From positions 5,162,134 to 5,226,133 of the forward strand of contig CM035304.1 in the NCBI GenBank assembly GCA_002900995.3: 64,000 nt of DNA, read 5' to 3'. Positions within the stretch are counted from its first letter, which is position 1. Each line of letters opens with the position of its first letter. Positions 1 through 11,977 of this stretch are shown one piece after another. A program made the position numbers and the translations under genes. Below the pieces are notes generated by a model. That model searched no databases. It worked only from the letters and a program-made list of their open reading frames with translations, and was not told where the DNA came from. The stretch comes from Ganoderma boninense. Lineage: Eukaryota > Basidiomycota > Agaricomycetes > Polyporales > Polyporaceae.

Positions 1-150
1 GCTGCAAGCACTTGCAAGCATCGCGCTCTGCTCTATTTCCTACACACCCGAGCTCTCTGCCCTACCGTTTCTCTCGGACGACCTCATAATCTCTCTAGGC
101 TCACGAGCCGTTGAAGACCGAACTCCACTCTCGTATTCACGCTTGACGTT

Positions 151-1468
151 ATGGCGGCGTACTTCTTTGCATCCCCAGTCGACGTGGACATTCGATTGGA
201 GGGGGAAGACGACAGGAAGAAGGTCGAGATCAAGGCCGACAAGGAGAAGATGGTTTCTTGTCCCATCTACTACGACGGGGAGTCCGTTGCTGGTCAGGTG
301 TGTTTTCATGTTGCATGCGCCCTCTTACTAGGCGCCCCAGGTGCAGCACCGAAGGTCTGACAGCCTGTCATAGGTAACTGTGCGTGTACGGGATGGCAAG
401 AAGCTTGCCCATGAAGGGATTAAAGTCGAGTTTGTAGGCAGCATCGGTGCGTAAGCTTCTGTTACGTACCCAAACCTGGACTACAACCGCGTTCATCAGA
501 GCTCTTCTACGACCGCGGGCACCACCACGAATTCCTATCATTATCGCAAGAACTCGCCGCACCGGGAGAAATGAGGCAGGCTCAGACGTTTGACTTCCTC
601 TTCAAGAACGTGGAGAAACAGTTCGAGAGCTACCAGGGTATCAACGTCAAGCTCAGGTACGCATTCCCTCCCATTCACCAGGTCGATATCGGCCTGAGTT
701 CATGTTTTCTGTTCAGGTATCTCATCAAGGTGACCATTTCACGAAGAATAGCGGATGTGACCAAGGAGAAAGACCTCTGGGTACATTCGTACCGTATGCC
801 TCCCGACAGCAACAACTCTATTAAGATGGAGGTCGGAATCGAGGACTGCTTGCATATAGAGTTCGAGTACAACAAGTCCAAGTGCGTTCCCTATTCCAAG
901 TCGTTTCATACACTTTGTGTCTGTGCATACACTCCGTGTCCGGCGCATACACTCTTCTCTGCTTTTCGGCATATTGCTCACGCCTGGGCAGATACCACCT
1001 GAAGGACGTCATTGTTGGAAAGATCTATTTCCTCCTCGTACGCATCAAGATCAAGCACATGGAGCTCTCTATCATCCGTCGCGAGACCACTGGCTCGCCA
1101 CCTAACCAGTACAACGAGAGCGAGACGATTACCAAGTTCGAGATCATGGATGGTGCCCCAGTACGAGGTAAGCCCTTCCTCGGTCCATAGTGTACCAGAA
1201 TATGCGCATATCCCGACCACGAATTTGACAATCCAGGGGAGACGATCCCGATACGGCTGTTCCTGGGCGGCTTCGATCTCACACCGACGTTCCGCGATGT
1301 TAACAAGAAGTTCAGCACGCGATATTACCTCAACCTCGTCCTCATCGACGAGGAGAACCGGCGATACTTCAAGCAGCAAGAGATTACTATTTTCCGGATA
1401 CCAGAGGTACGTCCTTGCGTGCTCCCAATGCGAGCAGGACGGAGGCACTGATACATTTGCAGAACTGA
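151..1468 (+). CDS. VPS26: Vacuolar protein sorting protein 26 (retromer core subunit), 7 exons
   Basis: Seven exons can be joined in frame (151-297, 374-446, 500-656, 717-881, 992-1167, 1237-1406, 1463-1468), giving 297 aa, the usual Vps26 length. All introns have GT..AG ends. The protein starts MAAYFFASPVDVDIRL and carries Vps26 arrestin-fold hallmarks such as GIKVEFVGSI, QTFDFLFKNVEKQFESYQG, KDLWVHSYRMPPD, YHLKDVIVGKIYFLLVRIKI and PIRLFLGGFDLTPTFRDV. Vps26 joins Vps35 and Vps29 in the retromer coat, which returns cargo from endosomes to the Golgi. The last exon adds a single Asn before TGA, so the exact C-terminus is less certain than the rest. No damage is seen. Confidence 0.95.
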
Positions 1469-1814
1469 TGTGGATCTTGTTGTACAATATCGATTGTTTA
1501 TTCCTTGGATTTATGTCATGCGCTATCCGAATGGGCTGGATTGAGCTCCGTCAGACACTCTACAGCATATTCCGAGTACTCCAAGACCTCTTCAGCGGTC
1601 GCCAGGTGTTCGGCTATGCGAGGATAACAACCCATCCGGCATAGGCTCACGTTGTTCTTAACCTCCCTTCCCTTCACAGAGTCATACAATTTTTAGTTTT
1701 TGTGTTTGAGGTCCTGCGAGGTGGGCCCTCTGTTTTATTCCTCTAGGGAGTTTGACAATACTCTGGGTGATAGGTCCTAGTGGTGAAGCTCCTGACACCC
1801 CCGGCGCTGCAAGA

Positions 1815-2024
1815 TTGCGTTTCCAACCTTAACACTGGACAACGAGCTTGATTCCGGATCACTGGAGGTCGGGGACGGACAGTTCGTATCTCTTGACCCG
1901 TCGAAACCATTTGCTAGCATGTATATCGAGCAAGCAGGACCATCTCGCTCTGACCGTAGCAACCTGGTGCAGCAATCGTATAACCAAAATGTGAGTCTCA
2001 AAGTCTGACGTCACAGGGCTCCTA
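1815..2024 (+). other. Coding-like segment of unknown gene
   Basis: One + frame reads without stops and with coding-like composition (LTLDNELDSGSLEVGDGQ, then SLDPSKPFASMYIEQAGPSR). It ends at a good donor (gtgagt, 1990) with an acceptor (cacag, near 2015) followed closely by a TAG. A possible acceptor (tgcaag) precedes it. No start exon is identified. It may be the last exons of a small gene or a decayed one, and could be noncoding. The stretch 1469-1814 holds the VPS26 3' end and nothing else recognised. Confidence 0.3.
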
Positions 2025-2244
2025 GACAGTTCACAGTCCTATTCAGTCCCGAAGGTCTCAGTTGCGCTTCTGCCATATCCACTCAGAAGCAGCACCAACA
2101 ATATCAATCATTCGTCGTCCTTCGTCAAATGATTATCACCACCAGCGCTGAACAGTAGCCTGTGCAGCTGCCATACAAGTTTTGAAAAGGGTGTGAGATC
2201 TCCTCCTGTCCCTTCATCCACCCACCCCCGTTGCCCTGCCATCC

Positions 2245-3215
2245 ATGTCGAATGGTTTAAACTCTACTGTGGTCACGGTTGTCTTTCCCATCATTGGTAT
2301 GATATATTACTCGGCCTTGCGGTGTAGCTCTGACATTGCGCCATCTGGAGCGGCGGGTTGGGCAGTGTGCGCACTGGGGTGGGTTTGGGAGTTATATAAG
2401 TCACATCGTAGGCGACGGGATGCCCGTGCTATGTCGTCGCCTTCAACAGTGAGCACCATTTCTCTATGGGATTTTGCGCGTGACTTATGGTTCTGGGTGC
2501 AGGATGGGCTCTTCCAGGTGGAGGGCCACACGCCGCTTCGGAGTCAAACCTCGAGCCTTCTTCCCACCATTGCAACTACCCCAACAACCCCCGACATGCG
2601 TTCCCTAAACTTTCCCGTGGCCACCATGGATGACCGTGCAATAATCAGCATCTCAGTCCTTCCTGATACAGATACAGACAGTCCTTCACCACTCGTCACT
2701 CCCCTAGAGGCGAATGACCCGCACCACCTGAGCACGTGAGTATTCTTCATTGACAAGATGCCCAGAAATCAAAATGTGCCCCTCTCCGTAGCAGCGATGC
2801 CGACCAGACTCCACAAGCGGATGCCCCGCCCGATACCCCGACCCCAATACCCTCCACTAATACTGACACAATATCGCTCGTGTCCTCATCCACCGTGCCA
2901 CCATCCTACCACACTCGACACTCATCCCGTGATCCCCAATTCTTCCCCATCTCCCCGCCCGTTCCTCTTCCCCTCTGCTCGCCGCAAGAACCACCCATGC
3001 CGCCTCCTGCGCTGGTGCCGGAAAGACGTCCTAGGCCGTCGCGAGTCCGCGGGCCCCGCTCGCGCGGCACTTCTCGGCCAGTGCTCCAATCGAACGCCAT
3101 GGCCGCCGTGGGGCCCCCGCCGCTCCCCCGCGCCGTGACGGGGGACGCTGGGGGCGGAGGTCCGAGAGGAGGCAGGCTGTGGACGGCGGTGTGCGTCTCG
3201 CCGGGGGCCGCTTGA
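2245..3215 (+). CDS. Hypothetical protein, Ser/Thr/Pro-rich with hydrophobic N-terminus, 2 exons
   Basis: Exon 1 (2245-2735) and exon 2 (2792-3215) join in frame across a GT..AG intron (gtgagt...ccgtag), giving about 304 aa. Residues 5-50 contain two hydrophobic stretches (TVVTVVFPIIGMIYY and AAGWAVCALGWVWELY) followed by KSHRRRRDAR, which suggests an N-terminal membrane anchor or hairpin with a positive flank. The rest is low complexity, rich in S, T, P and D, with Pro/Arg-rich and Gly-rich ends. The codon-level continuity across the intron (TSDADQTPQADAPPDTPTP) supports the splice. No family is recognised. The C-terminal 60 residues come from very GC-rich DNA and could be wrong. Confidence 0.5.
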
Positions 3216-4804
3216 CAGCGGGGGTTCGTCGGGGGAGCAGTGGGACTACTTGTTGACATGACAACTTGGAGCAGCGGGGGGGGGGGGGGACAGCATTCCT
3301 GGGAGCGGCAACGGACAGGTGGCGTCGTAGGTACGGATACGGATGCGAATACGGATCCGTAGGTCGAAGACGGCATCTTCTCCGGTCCCTAGATGGCCGT
3401 GTCGGGCGGTGGATGATGGGTGTTCGTGTTCGACGCGAAGGCGATGGGGAAGGGGCAATTCTTGCATGCGGAAGCGGAAGTGCTTTGGACGTTCTGGTAG
3501 GTCGTTCGGATTGATTCGGACTCCTCGGCGAGGACGCGGTTCTGATCACTGATAGACAGTTACTAGTAGTCTGGGCTCCGGTGCTTGTCGCCGCTTTGCG
3601 CTGGTTTCCAGGTTCCATGTAAACTGCACTCACGGATATCTGTCAAGTCGGAAGATGGGCAACTCGTCGACGTTGATGCTTCAGGGCGGAAGATGTACAG
3701 TGTATGTGTTCCGATTCGTGTTCAACCTTATCATCAACAAGCGCCCTGATTCGTCGTTCGAACTTCGAAGGTCTAGCGGGACGCCTGGTCTTCAGTTGCA
3801 CTCGAGGCTAGCCAGGTTGGATGGTGTCTCGCTCCCCCTCCGCGTACGCACGTCGTCGTACACTGCACGCTGCTTACTTTCTTCCCCTTCCGGTGATGCG
3901 ATAGTCGACACGGCACTGCTCCATCTGCCGTTAGCCCCAGCCTCAATTCAAAGAGGAGTCAATCGAGGATCATAAAGAAAGAGCGCAGGTGAGCCATGAT
4001 ATCGCTTTAGCTTTCCTTCTCGAACATTCAGCTACCAGTCAGGCTCGAAATACGTCGTAGATACTCCAGGTCATGCAGGCGTACTGCCTGTTACTTGAGC
4101 ACGTCGCGATCCTGCACCATGTACCGCAGCAGCCCGCCGTGTAGACCGGTCTGGATCGAGCTCCAACCGTCCCGCCGCGGCGTCAAGGCATGGTTCGTGG
4201 TTAGTTACTGGTGAGCGGCAACTTGTCATCCTGCTTCGTTTCGTTTCGCGTTCGAGGTCGAATGTTGCCACTAGGAGACCATTTTTCATTGTAGCGATTC
4301 TGAGATGGTGACTAGGATGGGAGGCCCGAGGTTGTGTTTTGAGCGTTCTTAATGGCCAGCATACATGGACTGCTGGTGGCGCAGTAATTTCACGGAATCA
4401 AGCAATAGTCTATCTGCCCTTTCATTTGCGTGCTCTAAGTTCCAAGTTACGAGCTGGGGGAAGAGTTTTTACGGTCAAGAGGCGGCCGTTCGCCCGTCCC
4501 ATCGTTTAACCTTAGACTTACCAGCCCTGCTACATAATTCAGCATGAAGAGTCGGACACTCTCGCTTCATTGATCATATAGGTCTTGCCAGATGCTGGCT
4601 CGTATATTGGTGCTCATCAGCGTCTGGTCCTGCTGATACTGGAGTAGAATGTGCCTGCCCAAAGGTCGGTAGGCGTCTCGGCCCGGAGGTGGGTGAAGCG
4701 CCCATGCCCCAAGAGGAACAAGGCACGTTTGACCTCGAACCTCTCCGAGTCCCACTCCCGACTCTCTCCTGCATTTATGGCGTTTCCCTACTTACACCTC
4801 CGCT
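3216..4804. other. Region without a recognised gene
   Basis: This stretch holds a G homopolymer of about 13 nt near 3277-3290 and a short iterated tacggatacgg/gaatacggatccg motif near 3330-3360. An open frame at 3655-3975 (+, 106 aa, MGNSSTLMLQGGRCTVYVF) has no recognised domain. I see no clear splice structure or transposon ends. The last about 100 bases form the 5' flank of the first F-box gene. Confidence 0.4.
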
Positions 4805-6845
4805 ATGCTTTCTAGGGCATGGATCAACGTCTGCTCTCTGCTCTTCCCTTGGGATCTTGCCTCATCCCACCGTTCCCAGTCAAGGAATTCAAAGCCCGAT
4901 GGCCCGGGGTCCCCTCCCTGCAAACGTCCCAAACACGTAGCGTCATCGGAGCTCGAGAATGTTCCCCTTCTGTCACCGTGAGTTTGTCTCATATCATCCG
5001 GTCTACGTCTGGGATTGACTGCAGTGCCCAGACTCGAAGCCTTGAACGTAGATGTGTTCCGTCTCATCGCAGATGAGCTGCACCTCCAAGGAGATTTCCT
5101 CCACAATCTATCACTTTGCTCTCGCAAGCTTCGCCACCTTTCCTTCCCTATATTGTTCTCCAGGTGCAGGTGGATGGTCGTCTCCCGCCAGCTATCCATC
5201 GTACCCACGTACGACTATTTCCCGTCCGCAGAGCCGCCCGAAGTCATCCGTCCGTTCGTTCGGTGCGTCCCACTTTTTCGATCGTCGAGCGTTTCTCAAA
5301 CTTATGTATGCCAGACATCTACATCTTTACTGGGCATTTCGATACGACCAAGACGCGGAGCAGTTCGACATCCTCTTAGGTTGCTTCCCTTCAATCATCT
5401 CGGTCACCTTCGCAGGGACTGAGGGTCTGGTTCCGTGGCGTGTGATCAAATCCTGTCTCGTCAACCCCCGCATCACATCCTTGTCGTTCGACGCCAGAGC
5501 AACGGACCGTTTCAACTCGCCTCCTTACCTGTCGGACGACGTAACCACTAGTTCACTCGAGCGGTTCTCGCTCACGACTACTATGTGGCGAGAGCATGCA
5601 AATGACACGGCCGACACTCGCAGACGCATTCTCAACTGGAGGAATATAAAGGACGTTTTCCGCGTTGAGCGGGAGTGCTTAACTGCTATTGTGCTCACCA
5701 TGAACACTACCGCTATATCCCTGACAATACCTATAGAGACGGCACCTTTGCGCGAGATGTCCAAGATCCCCTGGCCGAAGCTCAGGCACCTCTATCTCCA
5801 TGGACGCTTGCTGGCTAGCTCACAGTCAGCTGCACTGCGCGCCCTTCTCCCCTCTCTGCATTCACTCGAGACCCTCTCAGTGCAAGCTGCGAGGTCGAAG
5901 CAGCTCGCACGGCCCCGACTACTAGCGCCATTCCTTTCATCGAGCGGACATCGCGTATCATCTTCTTCCCATGCTCCTTCCGCGCCTTCAGGATCATCCG
6001 CTACTATCATCGTCCAGCGTCCGTCCACCCCTCCCGCTATTCTGCCCAGATTGCGCTCCCTCACCATTGCATACGCGAACCCGGAAGACGCGATCTTTTC
6101 CATCAACGCCGAGCTCACACACTTCTCTCTCCGCGACTGTCCGCGATTCTACCACTTCCTCGCATACGGGGGATTGCGAATCGGTCTGGAGTGGGGCTGG
6201 AATATGCCGATCCTCAACCCGGCTCAATGCCTGTCGATGATGAGGCGGATGCCATTGTCCAGATTGACCAGGCTGGAGCTCGTGTACATGGTGGCTGCGA
6301 CGCAGTCGGGCAACGATGCGGACTTGCTCACGTACATAGGCGAAGCGTTCCCCGTGCTCATGCACCTAGAGATCCATCGTTATCGGTACCAGAGAACGGA
6401 GCGGGTCGACCACGTTCGTCTTCCATGTTTCCGTCGTGGGCTGCGCCACAATACTTATCCTCACATATAGGTCCATATCGCTCGAATGTTGGTCGCGGTG
6501 AAGTCATTGCGCACCCTTCGCTTGAACCTGGACTTCCATGACGACCACCAGGCGTACTGTGGCAACGCCAAGAAGCGGCAACGGTGGCATGACATGCTCA
6601 TAGAACAGCGTGGGCCAGAGATCCTGGCCATCATGGAAGAGTGTCCGCTTCTGGAGCATGTGGCGCTGCTCTACCATGGGGCGCCGTCAGCGACGTGGGT
6701 TGAGTTCCGGACGTCTCGCTGCCCGGGACCGCGCGTTGTGCTGGAGTATGATCGTGAGCATGTGTACGTTCGCACTTCGTGCTGCTGTTGACTCTGTTCG
6801 GACATTGACGGTCCGCACTTTCAGGGATTCGGAGACCTTGTTTAG
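4805..6845 (+). CDS. F-box/LRR-like protein, family copy A (C-terminus shortened)
   Basis: Five exons (4805-4977, 5032-5262, 5315-6413, 6471-6761, 6825-6845) keep one frame and give 604 aa. The structure matches the other family members exactly. Exon 1 encodes a variable leader beginning MLSRAW and ending in a KRPKH basic patch. Exon 2 encodes an F-box-like segment (LNVDVFRLIADELHLQGDF...LRHLSFPILFSRCRWMV), which in this family type would bind Skp1 in an SCF ubiquitin ligase. Exon 3 is a leucine-rich body (LRHLYLHGRLLASSQ, LHSLETLSV, LRSLTIAYANPEDAIFSINAELTHFSLRDC). In exon 5 the usual GFGDLDEEEMGPGV reads GFGDLV then TAG, so about 30 C-terminal residues are lost to a GAG-to-TAG type change. 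It may still be functional. The substrate is unknown. Confidence 0.8.
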
Positions 6846-7282
6846 GAAGGATTGGGTCTGCGTGTGACAGCCGCATTGTTGACTTCGACTCGGAGCGCTG
6901 CAGCCGCGACTGTCGGTGGACAGCGCTGATGCAGGTGGGTATCGGCTGGGGGTGGAACTGTGTCAGTCGGCGGATATGTTGTGGGAGCATATGGATTGTG
7001 CCAAAGCTGAATGAGGCGTCGAGAACCAGAGGAACATCAACATCATGCATCGGGTCCGGCCGCTGGCTCACCCTGCCGCTGAAAATCAATCAGAGGGCAG
7101 TTGATTGATGATTACAATGCATTGGGGTGTTCAACCGGAGCCTGACTCTGCCTGAGGTTGAGTGTTGGCAACTCTACGAGGGTTCGTAGGCATGTTGAGC
7201 CTTGGGTCACCTTGAAACCTACGGTGTTGACATGTACCATTGACATAACTTCAAAATTGCCGTGTTTCCTTCGGGGTTGCAA
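6846..7282. repeat. F-box family intergenic spacer, left part (copy A)
   Basis: This is the 3' flank of F-box copy A. Its end (catgtttcct/cgtgtttcct type sequence) matches the spacer downstream of copy B near 26560-26600, showing that the duplicated unit includes noncoding DNA. It is interrupted at 7283 by the CACTA-like insertion and resumes at 8345. Confidence 0.55.
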
Positions 7283-8344
7283 CACTGTGAAGGCGGCTCC
7301 GGGCGATTTTGACACGGGCAACGGGTGAAAACTCCGGTTCACCCGAGAACCGGGTGGTGACCGAGTTACTTTCCATACGGGTGAGTTTCACCCGGTATCT
7401 GTCCGGTGCCATCACTGTCTATTACCACCCGGTAAACGGGTGATTATAACCCGTCGGAGACTTAGATAAAACTTGAAGCATCCGCCGTATTAGCGCCCAT
7501 ATGCCGGCCGGAGCTAATCCTTACTCATCTACTCCCACGGCTTTGCTGATAACGTCGCAGCGACATCGACCATCCTCTTCCGACCTTTCCCTCTCTCTCT
7601 CTCAGCTCTCTCTCAGTCTCCTTCCAAGTCCTCGCCCCGGAATCCGTGGTAGGTAGGTCTATTTGCGTGAGTTCCGACATCCAGGTAGGCTATATGTGTA
7701 TGTGAGCGGATACAAGGTCAGTGTCATGGTTGTACTGGCCTCCGAGACCCGGTAAGTGCGATGATTAGGCAGATGCTCACCATCTAGTATAGGTATTCAA
7801 TGCAAGTAGTATGGTCTCGGAGGCCGAGGCGAGTGCGAGCAGGGGCAGTATCGAGGCAATGTGTGGGAATATGAGGTAAGTGTCCCGCCATCTCAATTTG
7901 TTACCTCGCAGTGGGGCCCGACTGGCGCCGCCGGTGGGGCGATGGGCCTTCCAATGCATCCCTGGAGGCGTAGTTGTATCGCGATGTAGTACGAATACAA
8001 TATATTTTCTATCGGAATGCGTACTGGAGGCCGAGTGCCAGGAATGCTAGTCAGCTGATATCAAGCGGAAACTACCTGACCAACAGTTGAAACTCACAAG
8101 AAAAACTAGTTATAATCACCCGGTACAGCTCCCTGTACAACCGGGTGACTTTCAACCGCTCACAACCCGGTTTAAACCGGTTGAAAGGTGCCAAATATCA
8201 AGTTCTTTTCAACCGGTTTTAGATACCCGGTCTCCAGATGATTTTCAACCCTACTGGGTGATATTAACTCGAAAACCGGATTAGTTCAACCAGAGCTTCG
8301 GGTGAACGACCGGGTGACTTTCACTCGGTGAGGCCTTCACAGTG
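7283..8344. mobile_element. CACTA-like non-autonomous element (MITE), 1062 bp
   Basis: The ends are inverted repeats, CACTGTGAAGGC at the left and GCCTTCACAGTG at the right, flanked by a 3-bp duplication CAA (7280-7282 and 8345-8347). CACTG...CAGTG termini with a 3-bp duplication are the signature of the CACTA (EnSpm/CMC) superfamily. The subterminal 200-300 bp on both sides are packed with ACCCGGT/ACCGGGTG motifs in both orientations, as in CACTA subterminal repeats that bind transposase. No transposase is encoded. The flanks at 7240-7282 and 8345-8400 rejoin into a sequence that resembles the F-box family spacer near 26560-26620. Confidence 0.75.
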
Positions 8345-8347
8345 CAA

Positions 8348-8846
8348 GTGGTAGAATCGATGGCGCATCGACCACTCGCGGTTGGGAATTTTTTCTTCCT
8401 TCTAAGACAGTCCAACACTTGCGGGACCTCTAAACTCTTGTCTTTGGAGCGTTCCCAGGTAATGCCAGTGTTCTGTCCCGGGTCCGTGTCTTCGAGTCCG
8501 GCGGTGCCAATGCCAACTCACTGGCAAGAATTCCTTCTTGGTTAACATATAATTAGACTAGCTGATCATCTATTTATGATTCACACTATTAGGATCTTGC
8601 TATCGCCCTCATGCAGACAAACTCATAATCACGGTAACCGCCTGCTGGTTCATTCCGTTGGCTGACTAAGCAAGGTGGCCTAAGCTAAGCCCTTAGCACC
8701 TCTTGTTCTTCAATCGCCGATGAAACTCTGAGATACCAAACCAGTAACAACGAGTCTTGTGCCCGCCTAAGAAGAACTTGCGCTTGACCTCGACCTTCTG
8801 CCGCTCTTGTCTTTATCCATGTCGACTCACTGCTTGAATCTGCACC
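8348..8846. other. Spacer and 5' flank of F-box copy B, no gene seen
   Basis: The first part (tggcgcatcgacc, 8360) is the right part of the F-box spacer interrupted by the CACTA-like element. The remainder leads into the ATG of copy B at 8847. No other gene or repeat boundary is seen. Confidence 0.45.
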
Positions 8847-9064
8847 ATGTTCTCTAAGGCATGGACTACCATCCACGCTCTCGCCTTCCCCTCGGATCTC
8901 GGTGCCTCATGTCCCCACTTCCAGTCCATGGCTCTGACCCATTGCGAACTTGAACAGTCTCCACCGCATAAACGTCGAAAGCATGCACCACCTGTCGAAC
9001 ATTCAACATTGCCGGAGTTTGATCATTTGCCTCGCTTGTCACCATCAGTTCTCCCTCCATGCGC

Positions 9065-10177
9065 TGATATACTGACGGACGGTCTGGACTCCGCTAGGAT
9101 ACTGCGGGAAATGAGGCAGAGATGGAGTGGCACTGTGGATGGGGCAAGGACCGACGAGTCTGTCACTGAGGGTGCGAGGAAGGTGGTCGGCTCTCGCGAG
9201 TAGACCGAGGGACGTGCGGACGATCCGAGGGATGGTGGATGATGGAGACAACGACGTACGGACGTCGGGCGGGAAGGGGACGAGGATGCTGGAGACGAAT
9301 GGGAAAGAAATGGAAAGGGAACAACACACCCGTGAGGCTTTCGCTACCTCCGGGATGAGTGCGCTATCGGAAGTAGGTGCGACAATGGGTGAACGCGGGA
9401 TCGGGGAGGTCGGAGACTTCGTAAGCATCGAGAGTCCACGCGCGGACTGCCCGAGTGGTCTCGTAAACGCTACGCTTGCGCGGGTGGGGAGTAAAAGTGA
9501 GTGAGCAGATGGTCGCTGTCGAGTCGATGTCGGCCAGGGGAGGAATTCGCTATCCTTCCGTCGAGTCCGATCATAAGCGTGGGGTGCCAAAAGCTGCATA
9601 ATCATGGGGAGCGATGGGTATATATACAGGAACGGGACGGGACCCGTGTGGTCCGACCTACTACTACTACTACTCGAAAACGTCCTCCTCCGCTGGAATC
9701 ACGAGCCCTTCCCGGAGTCCCGCAGGCTCCGTAAGCCTCGACTTGTGCGCCACCGGTCTATGAGCTAGCTGGGCCTCGTGCGGCGGATCGACGCGTATAG
9801 GTCGCGGAGGCCGCGTCTTGAGCGCTTGAGTGCGACGCATCGCGACACGGTCACGTGTACGCGTCAGGCGCTCGAGGACGAGTCGACGAAAACTAGGGGA
9901 CAAGTCTTGATCTTGAATGGGGGTCCGTCCCCCTCGATCCTCCTGTCGCCGGTGGTGGAGACTACGCGCGAGGGATGCACTCGGAAACTTCGGGGAGTGC
10001 GGAGTCAGTGGGACCACCAGGAAACTAAAGGGGGCTTCGGATGGTGGCTTCGGGGGCATGCGTTCGGAACGAGGGGGGGGGCGCGGGTCGAGTGCCTTCT
10101 GAGGGAGCGGACTCCTCGGTGCGAAAAATGGGGGTATTTCGGGGGTTTCGGAGCATGGAGAGGCACCGGGCCTATCA
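9065..10177 (-). repeat. TE1 3' LTR
   Basis: A 1113-bp direct copy of 23208-24321. It contains a TATA-like run (tatatata near 9619-9626, readable on either strand) and a CTA trinucleotide run near 9659-9674. On its right it abuts the polypurine tract at 10178, which identifies it as the 3' LTR of a leftward element. Long open frames on both strands inside it are not convincing genes. Confidence 0.9.
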
Positions 10178-10215
10178 CCTCCCCCTCACTGAAATCTGAA
10201 CCGTCCTCGGTTCAG
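10178..10215 (-). promoter_or_regulatory. TE1 terminal polypurine tract with adjacent hairpin (module 2)
   Basis: On the element strand the order is a perfect 8-bp stem, 4-nt loop hairpin (10196-10215; + strand CTGAACCGTCCTCGGTTCAG), then ATTTCAGTGAGGGGGAGG, directly abutting the LTR terminus TGATAGG. The purine run is the expected primer for plus-strand DNA synthesis. The hairpin occupies the same position in module 1 (16558-16595), with a different stem sequence. Confidence 0.75.
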
Positions 10216-10323
10216 CGAGTTCCGCGCCAGGGTGACTTCGTCGCGCCATTCTTCAGTTCCGGGGTGAATTACCGCCTTCGAGATATAAGGCGAGATGCGG
10301 CGAGGTGGAAGCTGCATCGAAAC

Positions 10324-10999
10324 ATGGCTATACTCGGCATTTCCTCCATTCTCGACGAGATCTTCACTCTGTCCGGCAGTGTTCGCCCTGCTCTCGATCA
10401 TCGCATCGAAAGTCTTGTCACTTCGTTCGAGGCAATAACCCCCGAGAACGATTTCGACGAGACTAGCCTCCGCCGCAAGGTGCGCACCTTGGCATACGAC
10501 CTTGTAAGTTCGTTCCTGTTCTCGGGCGGAGGCATGCTGACCACCGGCTGCGTAGGACCTCCGTGCCCTTCTGAGCGTTCATGGTCGCGCCGCTCCCGAA
10601 GTCGTCAAATGGGTCCGGCGCGTGTTCGAAGCCGCGTCGCTCCTTGACGATTACGGGGGCTACGTTTCCCTTTTCGAAGAGGAGTACCATCGTCTCCGCG
10701 ACGAACAGCTGTCGTTTGCCAACGCTCGCCGCCTTGCACGGGCGGAAGAGGCCCACTTCCTTGGCAACGCGCTCTGCGCCGCGGTCTATCGTTCTGGCCT
10801 GGGCGACCTGACAGTGACTGCCTGGATCGACGCTGCGATGGACTGGACGTCCGAAGAACTGCGCGGCGCGTGTTTCGAGAGATCGAGCATGTCCGCCTTC
10901 GCTGTCCATCGGTTGGCTAGCTCGGTCATGGCCAACGCCGCTACCGAATTAGATGAAATGGGGGGCGATGACAACTCTGGGGCCGACATGGGCTTGTGA
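10324..10999 (+). CDS. TE1 cargo gene P1, unknown protein, 2 exons, antisense to element
   Basis: Exons 10324-10503 and 10556-10999 join in frame across a 52-nt GT..AG intron, giving 207 aa. The protein starts MAILGISSILDEIFTLSGSV and looks mostly helical (RALLSVHGRAAPEVVKWVRR, YHRLRDEQLSFANARRLARA), ending in an acidic tail (DEMGGDDNSGADMGL). A TATA-like gatataagg lies near 10281, about 40 nt upstream of the ATG and just after the hairpin-polypurine module. It has no recognised family. A spliced, intact gene on the strand opposite to gag and pol implies its own promoter and transcript. Confidence 0.65.
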
Positions 11000-11340
11000 T
11001 TGAAGGCTAGACCCGAGGTAGCGAGGGAGAGGGACGGAGGATGTCGCGAAAGGTTGTCGTCGATCGTTCGGACGTCTCAGAGGATTGTTAGGGGTGGAGG
11101 GGAGTGCGGAGGTGCGCGAAGGTTCAGGACTAGGGCAGATTTGCGACGCGCCGTCTGTAGACTAGTTTCCGGAAGAAATTGTTCCAACGCGCGACTGCTT
11201 GTTATGGAGGTGACATTTGAGGGTCGTCGGAACCGCCTGGCTTGAGCATGAGTGCGCACCCCGGGAAGTCCGACCGTTCTTCTGGTATAAAGGGGGGCCA
11301 AGTGCGGTCACTCTCATTCTTCCGTAACCCGACGCCTCCC

Positions 11341-11977
11341 ATGGACGACGACTTGCAGATGTTTGAAGAAATTCCTGAGCTGTCGACCGAAGAGGCCGAG
11401 AGCGAATACGAAAGCCTCACCCTCAGCAGCTTCGACCTTCTCGAACACTCGTGACTCGATCAACCGCATGATTGGCGACCTTTCGATGGACATAGGCTGC
11501 GGCAACGAGCGCGCGTCCATCCTCCAAGAGAAACTTTTCACCGTGGTGCAGGAGTTGGTGCGTCCCTTTCTCATTCGAAGGCCGTTTTCTTGCTGATGCT
11601 TCCTCGACCGCTAGACCTTCCTGGCCCGGTTCGCCAGTTGCAACAAATCCTTTGAGACCATGTTCCAACGCCTGCGGGGTACCGTTGCGCTTGCCCCGGT
11701 CGGATACGGGCTTGCACCACTTTTCGTGACCTGGACGTCCGGCTTGCAAATGACTACTCGCCTCGCGCTTCTTCGCAGCTGCGTTGAGGACGCAAAGAAG
11801 AGCCGCGACGACATGGACCACCTCGACCTCCTCTTCCGCCACCTCGGCGAACCTCCCATCCTCTGGTTACACCGCATCGTAGCCCTCCGCATCCATATTC
11901 ATCGTCGCTACACGCACGCGAGCCTCGAATTGGACACGTACCTCCGCCACCTCGCGGATGGCCTGACGAACGAGTAG
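11341..11977 (+). CDS. TE1 cargo gene P2, unknown protein, probable frameshift near 11430
   Basis: A start at 11341 (MDDDLQMFEEIPELSTEEAESEYESL) leads into a frame that stops at TGA near 11455, while the next good coding frame (FSNTRDSINRMIGDLSMDIG) is shifted by one position. Either a 1-nt indel lies around 11420-11440 or translation starts at a later Met. The intron 11558-11614 is GT..AG and joins VVQEL to TFLARFASCNKSF in frame. The gene ends at TAG 11977 (LRHLADGLTNE). A TATA-like ggtataaagg lies near 11284, about 55 nt upstream of the start. The protein is helical with an acidic N-terminus. No family recognised. Confidence 0.5.

Noticed and set aside
3655..3975. 106-aa + strand ORF as a gene
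   Set aside because: No domain, no splice context and no conserved neighbours. Composition is compatible with chance.
9065..10177. Solo LTR interpretation
   Set aside because: The right side is polypurine tract, not a duplicated target, and the second LTR at 23208 supplies the matching GCGC.
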